Positions 58,948-64,000 of a stretch of DNA of 64,000 nucleotides are shown piece after piece (positions within the stretch are counted from its first letter, which is position 1; each line of letters starts with the position of its first letter). The notes beneath the pieces are model-generated. The model made no database searches. It was not told the origin of the DNA and worked only from the letters and a program-made list of their open reading frames with translations. The stretch covers positions 1,377,501 through 1,441,500 of the forward strand of contig OZ020307.1 in NCBI GenBank assembly GCA_963971305.1. The letters are read 5' to 3'. Origin of the DNA: Arcuatula senhousia. Lineage: Eukaryota; Mollusca; Bivalvia; Mytilida; Mytilidae. Position numbers and translations under genes: made by a program.

Positions 58948-59409
58948 AACAAGTATTTCAAACAGATTCTAGACATGAATCAAATTTCAATTACTTCATT
59001 AACAACAAATTTTAAACAGTTTTGTAACAGAATCAGAGAACGGGAGATGGATAAAAAAGTCGGGAGATTTTGTCTCCCGGCGGGAGAATCACATGTATGG
59101 TGAGGAATGTGCAACCCAGGTTTTACTTGCTGTCAAGATCTACTCTGTGACGAGGGGGTCGATGGGGTTATTTTGTGATGCATGATCATCCATTTCAATT
59201 TTCTGTGAACTGTGATGAGACATTGTCTGTGAACCATTCTCAGTCAAATTTATTTTCCTGATTTGTGATATGTGCCTCCAAAGATCTCTTTAGTAAAAAA
59301 ATATTTCCTGGGAGTTTACCATGAAATGTGAATTACAGATGTAATTTTCCATGAATCGTGATCGTTAACCCCCATCAGGACCCCCCCTGTGACCAGTAGT
59401 ATTATTGAC

Positions 59410-59650
59410 TTTTTGATATTTTCTGTTCCTTTTGTTTAAGAAGGGACTGTGACTATTTCAGTACTAGATTTGAATTATATGCATTTTATTTAGACCATGG
59501 GCCAATTGCAGAACCGCGAGCAGCGCCTACTGGCCTCGTTAAAGGCTGCTTGGCGGTTGTCCATTGTTGTATTTCTGAATTGCTGCTTGATTGTGGGCTG
59601 TGTCGCGTACACTTATTCCACATCTCATTAATTTCTATTTTAAAACAATT
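59410..59650 (+). mobile_element. Penelope-like 3' fragment
   Basis: Begins with GACTTTTTGATATTTTCTGT and ends CCACATCTCATTAATTTCTA. It matches the last 240 bp of the family (36618-36860, inverted). No coding sequence is attached. Confidence 0.65.
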
Positions 59651-60717
59651 ATGTTTTACATTTTCTACAAACTGTGGACCATTACTAAATAGTTTACCAA
59701 CTTGGTCATTTTGTCACTCAGACCTGAGACAATAATTAAAGAGATATGTCTCCACGATAAATCCAAAATAACAGTGTCTCCGCGCTATATTTGTAAATTC
59801 AGATTCAGCCTGTTGAAATAGGCACTTGCATTACAAGCGAGTAAACTTTTTCATAATGAATCGTACATATGAAATAAATACATCGTTGGAAAGAGTATAT
59901 TTTGCTGCTTTGTTTAGGCTATTTTTCTTTTCATTTTAATCAAACATTTTTCCAAAGGAACAGTTTAAAGTCAATCGAACATTTTTTTCCAAATTCAAAC
60001 TTAGAAATAGACCTCTTGGAAATCTAAAACATTTCATATCAAATCTTACCTTATAACATCTTATTTAGTACTGTTAAATAGCAAAATGATTCGAGAATAT
60101 TCAGGTGAAATTTGAAGGTTATTTGATAAATTCAGGTCAACTAATTAACAGTTTGAAATTGGTCAATTTCCTGTTTAAACAGGACGCCCGCTGGCCGATA
60201 ACTCTCGGTAAGGAAATTTGTTTATTGTGACAAATATCAGTCTGTTCGCGAGGTGTCTGATATTTTATTTTTCATCATCCTCCAGATTTTATTAAATTAC
60301 AAACAAAATAATAAATAAAACGCTTCGAAAATAATATCAAACAATGTACGAGAAATTCAGCTTTCTAAAGATATATTTATATTTGAATTTACTGTAGAAA
60401 CATCAAAGTTTAATCGAAAGGATCCTAGATCTTCACAAGAACGACACTGTTATTTTCAGCCATTTCATATGTTTAATAGGATGATTCGATTCTCTTCGAT
60501 ATGATTTTCTCAGCTCAGACTCATACAAAAGTGACAATACAGATTTTTTTAGTTGTGAGTGCACGTGAAAGACCACAATGTGCATTGCTTTTTGACATTT
60601 TGCTGACAAGAAATAAAATTATCTATTCCTAGCAAAATGTTGGTATTGGTATTTAATGAAGACATGACATTTGGGTAGCAAGTAAACCTGTCTATCTGTA
60701 GAGTCATAAAACATTTG
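59651..60717. other. VDAC 5' intron remainder
   Basis: AT-rich, no recognisable feature. Confidence 0.35.
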
Positions 60718-60723
60718 ACTTAC

Positions 60724-60800
60724 AGATTCTTCGTCCTGGAAAAACGAGAGAGAGGACAAGAGAGAATCAAGGTCAACTGTGCGTCACTTCCGCTGAAAGA
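60724..60800 (-). promoter_or_regulatory. putative VDAC non-coding exon 1 and promoter
   Basis: On the minus strand a good donor CT|GTAAGT lies at 60718-60723. The upstream 75 bases contain AGCGGAAGTGACGCAC (about 60772-60790), a joint ETS (GGAAGT) and CRE-like (TGACG) motif typical of promoters of nuclear genes for mitochondrial proteins. With the acceptor just before the VDAC ATG this gives a 3.1-kb first intron. It is inferred from motif and splice-site content only. Confidence 0.45.
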
Positions 60801-61380
60801 TGGATAAAAGGTTGGATAATTACAGTCTGAGGGTCTCGGTCACCCCAGGTAGAGAAGCAGTTTCCATTTTTATGCCGTTTTAGAATTAGATAATTTTTGC
60901 ACTATAAGAGATAAGATATTCTGGAAAGAATTAACAGAACATGTAAAAGTATTTATTCATTTTGTTAATATTAAAATAACTTCAAAATCATATTGTTTTT
61001 CTCTCAGTCTATAACTTCTCTTGGCTGTGGTTTTGGCATACTAAGTAAACACAAACATGTACTTTGCTTATTTATTTATTTGCTGTAATAACTATTGATG
61101 TAAAAAATAATACAAACACACCACATTCTTTTCATATTTTATTAGTATTTTGTTATTCTGTAACTCGAAAATTCAATTTCAAATTCAAATTCTTTATTGG
61201 CCTTTAAAATCCAAAATAGATGAATTATTACCAAACATACAAAACAATACAATATTCATAATCAGAGATACAAAAATACTTATTTCAATCTGTCCAGAGG
61301 AGGATCTATGAATATACATTAAGAATACAATACAAGATACAAGATACAAGATATTTTAATTAGCTATAGTCACAGCGCCC
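60801..61380. other. no gene recognised
   Basis: AT-rich. A short ATACAAGATACAAGATACAA microrepeat occurs at about 61330-61350. Confidence 0.4.
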
Positions 61381-61445
61381 AGCATTGAGCATCTATTTTC
61401 TTGAAATTACAAATACCAAAACGCGGGTATGACCGGTTAATTTGG

Positions 61446-61495
61446 ATATCCTATATATCGATATTTCAAGGAGTAACCTCTCATCAGTAGCATTT
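61446..61495 (-). ncRNA. hammerhead ribozyme motif, downstream copy
   Basis: Minus strand core CTGATGA, a 4-bp stem II (GAGG/CCTT, loop TTACT), GAAA and a short stem III in ATATCGATAT, then A before stem I. Stem I (ATGCTA against TAGGAT) has one G-G mismatch at its fourth pair. All conserved core positions are present. The predicted cut is between 61454 and 61453. Confidence 0.75.
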
Positions 61496-61836
61496 AAATC
61501 AAAACATTGGAAGGTCAAATTCGAAAACTGTTGAAAACGAAAAGTACTCAAAATCAAAACGTTCGAACAAGGAAGCCAAATCCAGCACCGAGGATATCGA
61601 CCATGTGCATTACAAGGAAAGAAACCTGGTGTTTTAAACAATATTGAATTTAAAAAACGGAAATTTCAGCGACAAAAATAATAGAAATTTTATGGTAAAT
61701 CGTGTCAGACAAGTCTGACTACCAGGCTTGTGATTACCCTCGGGGACCTCTGGTCCACCAGCAGCGGTTATCGCCCAGTGGTTTCAAAATTACAAATACC
61801 AAGACGCGGGTATGAACGGTTAATTTGGATATGCTA
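61454..61836 (-). mobile_element. retrozyme-like unit between two hammerheads
   Basis: Cleavage at both ribozymes would release a 383-nt RNA. About 100 bp around each ribozyme are direct repeats (61397-61495 and 61780-61878), including ATTACAAATACCA and CGCGGGTATGA. The intervening sequence is non-coding and contains a GC-rich segment at 61720-61775. Tandem hammerhead units of a few hundred bases define retrozymes, small non-autonomous elements known in metazoa. A partial-tandem repeat of a Penelope-like element is the alternative. Confidence 0.65.
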
Positions 61837-61878
61837 TATATCGATATTTCAAGGAGTAACCTCTCATCAGTAGCATAT
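61829..61878 (-). ncRNA. hammerhead ribozyme motif, upstream copy
   Basis: Minus strand: a perfect 8-bp stem I (ATATGCTA / TAGCATAT), core CTGATGA, stem II GAGG/CCTT with loop TTACT (closing pair G-U next to GAAA), GAAA, and stem III ATA/TAT with a TCGA loop, then the cleavage base A (NUH triplet ATA). This is a complete minimal type I hammerhead. The predicted cut is between 61837 and 61836. Confidence 0.85.
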
Positions 61879-61889
61879 ATATAAATATG

Positions 61890-62470
61890 TTTCTAGGATT
61901 CTCAAGGCTTGAACAACGCATTAAAAAGTGAAACTCATCTTCAACTTCAATTTTACACAATGGGCACAAACGATTATGTAAAGGAGTTTTATTATATCTC
62001 CTTTTTTCAATTTCTAAATTACTATTACTTATGCGCAATTTGGTGAAACTTGAGGTAGAACGTTTATCTTTGTTAGCTAAAAGATATGTTTAAATTTTGT
62101 AACCAAATTTGATTTTTCTATAAAGTCTGAGTTTGTTGCCATTTGGATTATTATAATCATCAAAAAGGGAAAGTTTCCCAAATCGTATATATTGTTCTTC
62201 CAATTTTTTGTCAATGAAAAAAAAAATAAGTCTATCTTTACTAAATGTTCCCTGATTTTCCCATATATGACTGAATCCAAGTTTTGACAATAAGCATTTT
62301 AATAAGTCACAAAAGCTATCTTTCAATAGAACATTAGCTTCATAAGCTCTTTTAGCAATAGAAATATGAAATATGAGAAAGTAGGAGTCAGTAATGACCT
62401 CACTAAAACAGAGAGAGAAGAAGAGAAAAAACTCTTTGCTCAGGCTCAGGAGCTTACTCATAAGCAGGGA
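61890..62470 (-). pseudogene. LINE ORF2 C-terminal relic
   Basis: In minus orientation: a LLKDSFCDLLK ... GFSHIWENQG ... LEEQYI region, a frame break at about 62090, then KLRISNSNLEIEKRRYN and the terminal knuckle CPLCKIEVEDEFHFLMRC. This is the usual C-terminus of CR1/L2-type ORF2, of a family different from the one at 13-19 kb. It is cut off right where the hammerhead repeat begins. Confidence 0.7.
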
Positions 62471-62539
62471 AAACCAAAAAAAATTAAAAAATGTTAAAAT
62501 TTTACCTCAACTAAACTGTTTTACACAAATGCAGACCAG

Positions 62540-62790
62540 CTGATGAATAAATATATATTAACAGAACTAGAAATTATATATATAAGAACTCAGGACATAA
62601 AAACCTACATTATTGGAATTACTGAAGTTAAACCAAAAAACAATAGATACATGTATGCAACAAGAGTTTCGGAATATTCCCTAGGGGACAAAAGAAACTA
62701 CCAGATTTTCTAAAAAAAAACATTGATAATGCCACTGGCAGAGGACTTATCCTTTATATAGACTAAGAACTTGAGGCTGTTGACAGTACA
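62540..62790 (+). pseudogene. LINE endonuclease-domain relic
   Basis: The translation IIGITEVKPKN, EYSLGDKRNYQIF and a later NIDNATGRGLILYID resemble the N-terminal APE endonuclease of a LINE. Stops interrupt it (about 62711 and 62764). Confidence 0.55.
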
Positions 62791-62799
62791 CTAAGACAC

Positions 62800-63060
62800 A
62801 AATACTTAAGCAGCGTTGTCGGTGCTGATTAAGCTTCCTGTGTAGGTAAACTCTTCAACTAAATCTATGTAGGTGTCTTCTATTTTTGTAATTTCTTGAT
62901 GAACTGGTGCTGATTTTCGTGACTTTTGATTCAGAAGTGTTGATATTTAGACCTGTTTGTTTGGAGAACCTGTTGAGGCGGTTTGGTTTTCGTTTCTTGG
63001 TGTGTTTGGTGTTTGTTGATTGGCACTTCTTGGTTATCCGCGAAATCAAGATCTGTCATA
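62800..63060 (-). pseudogene. LINE RT-domain relic
   Basis: Minus strand: LDFAD near 63050 (the A-D-D catalytic block damaged), then SKQTGLNINTSESKV and, in another frame, VEEFTYTGSLIS. This is the segment after the RT catalytic core in many LINEs. Several frameshifts. Confidence 0.55.
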
Positions 63061-64000
63061 TTTCGGTTCAAACCTCATTACACCATTCTCAGCCTGTCTG
63101 TCTGTTTCCTCATTATCCAGTCAATTGTTGATAAAAAAGAGGATAGGGGGAAATGGATCCCTTAATTCAATAAGGACGTCACGTGCTAGCTTGCTATTGA
63201 CTTTGGATAGACTTTCCTATATCTCTTCTTTAGAGGCAGCTATTTGCCTCTTATTAAAACTTGTTTTTCAAAGAAGATAATCTTTATTTGGTGCTCAGGA
63301 TTGTTTTCTTTGAATGTTTTTAAACTTTTCTTTCTGGAGCAATATACAGTGTACTTTTTCTGCTAAAACTACATACACTGTTTACCATTTCACCGCATGT
63401 CTCTACAACTATAATGTCATTTGTGGTAGCTTCAGCCATTTTTGAATCCTAGTTGGAGAATTTTAGCAATATCAACATGATTTAAACTGTTAGATATCGA
63501 GCTTTTTTCTTAGTAATGGTTGGCTTTTCATACTTTTTGTCTGAATTTTAGTTTTACTGTTGCTATGACAATATATTTGTTGAACTCGGGTCGGTATCAA
63601 CTCTACGGTGTTTTCTAACATCTTTCAAAAATATTCATTCACCGTGCATTAACAAAGAAACGACTCAGCTAATTTGATACTTCTTTGATTGCTTTCATGT
63701 TCAGCCATCATGTGATTATTAAGATGGCATTTCCTACAACCAGATTGTTCTTGTAAAGGAAGATGGTATTTCCTTCAACCAGATTGTTATCAGTTTGGCA
63801 GCTTTACATTCAGTGTAATATCGGTGATATAACTCCCATGTCTTCCAAGGTTTTTTTTTCAAATGCCGTGTTATATTTCGACAAGTAACAAATCATGAAA
63901 AATTGTAGTTTTAAGTTGTTTAATCAATTTTACTTTCATTTCTTCATCAGTGTCATTTGTTGGTGCAGCATACATACCACTGTATATAGAGCTGTCAGTT
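63061..64000. other. no gene recognised
   Basis: No supported feature except a small direct repeat (AGATGG(C/T)ATTTCCT(A/T)CAACCAGA) at about 63723-63746 and 63762-63785. Confidence 0.35.

Noticed and set aside
61393..61641. 82-codon minus-strand frame
   Set aside because: It crosses the hammerhead repeat and has no family similarity; its end is the repeat read in a different frame.

Overview
The window is animal nuclear DNA, AT-rich and crowded with repeats. It holds intron-containing opsin and VDAC genes, several classes of retroelement, and many short elements with tandem-repeat cores and (ACGG)n tracts. That repeat style is characteristic of bivalve molluscs; a mussel-like bivalve is my best guess, made from the sequence style alone.

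Three host genes can be supported. Two opsins lie on the + strand about 37 kb apart (5734-9151 and 42977-46047). Each has three coding exons with introns in phases 0 and 1, so they are duplicates of one ancestral gene. A complete mitochondrial porin gene (VDAC) lies on the - strand at 52759-57600, with eight coding exons giving 282 residues. It probably has a non-coding first exon and promoter near 60.72-60.80 kb.

Most of the rest is mobile DNA. A LINE with an SGNH-esterase-like ORF1 and a twice-frameshifted ORF2 fills 13.0-19.1 kb. A 9,245-bp Ty3/Gypsy-type LTR retrotransposon (24614-33858) looks intact and recent: two 856-bp LTRs that match by eye, a 4-bp target duplication, a tRNA-Leu-type primer site, gag, a probable -1 frameshift site and a 1687-codon pol. 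Its Gag carries two predicted membrane segments and its Pol ends in two C2H2 zinc fingers. A Penelope-like element lies on the - strand at 36.6-39.9 kb, and related RT relics or 3' ends occur at 0.1, 2.5, 3.3-4.3, 41.0, 47.7-48.6 and 59.4-59.6 kb. Elements with tandem-repeat cores, resembling the bivalve pearl/Helentron-associated type, occur at 10.1-11.0, 19.4-20.3, 20.8-21.0, 40.1-40.9, 41.3-41.7, 44.6-45.4 and 46.7-51.3 kb. Some sit inside opsin introns or inside one another.

The most striking signal is on the - strand at 61446-61878. Two type I hammerhead ribozyme motifs in direct repeat, 383 bp apart, have the full conserved core and foldable stems. This is the layout of a retrozyme-like element that would release a 383-nt self-cleaved RNA. 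It abuts the 3' end of a decayed LINE fragment. The remaining stretches (0.3-2.3, 21.0-24.6, 33.9-36.6, 51.3-52.7, 59.7-60.7 and 63.1-64.0 kb) contain nothing I can identify.
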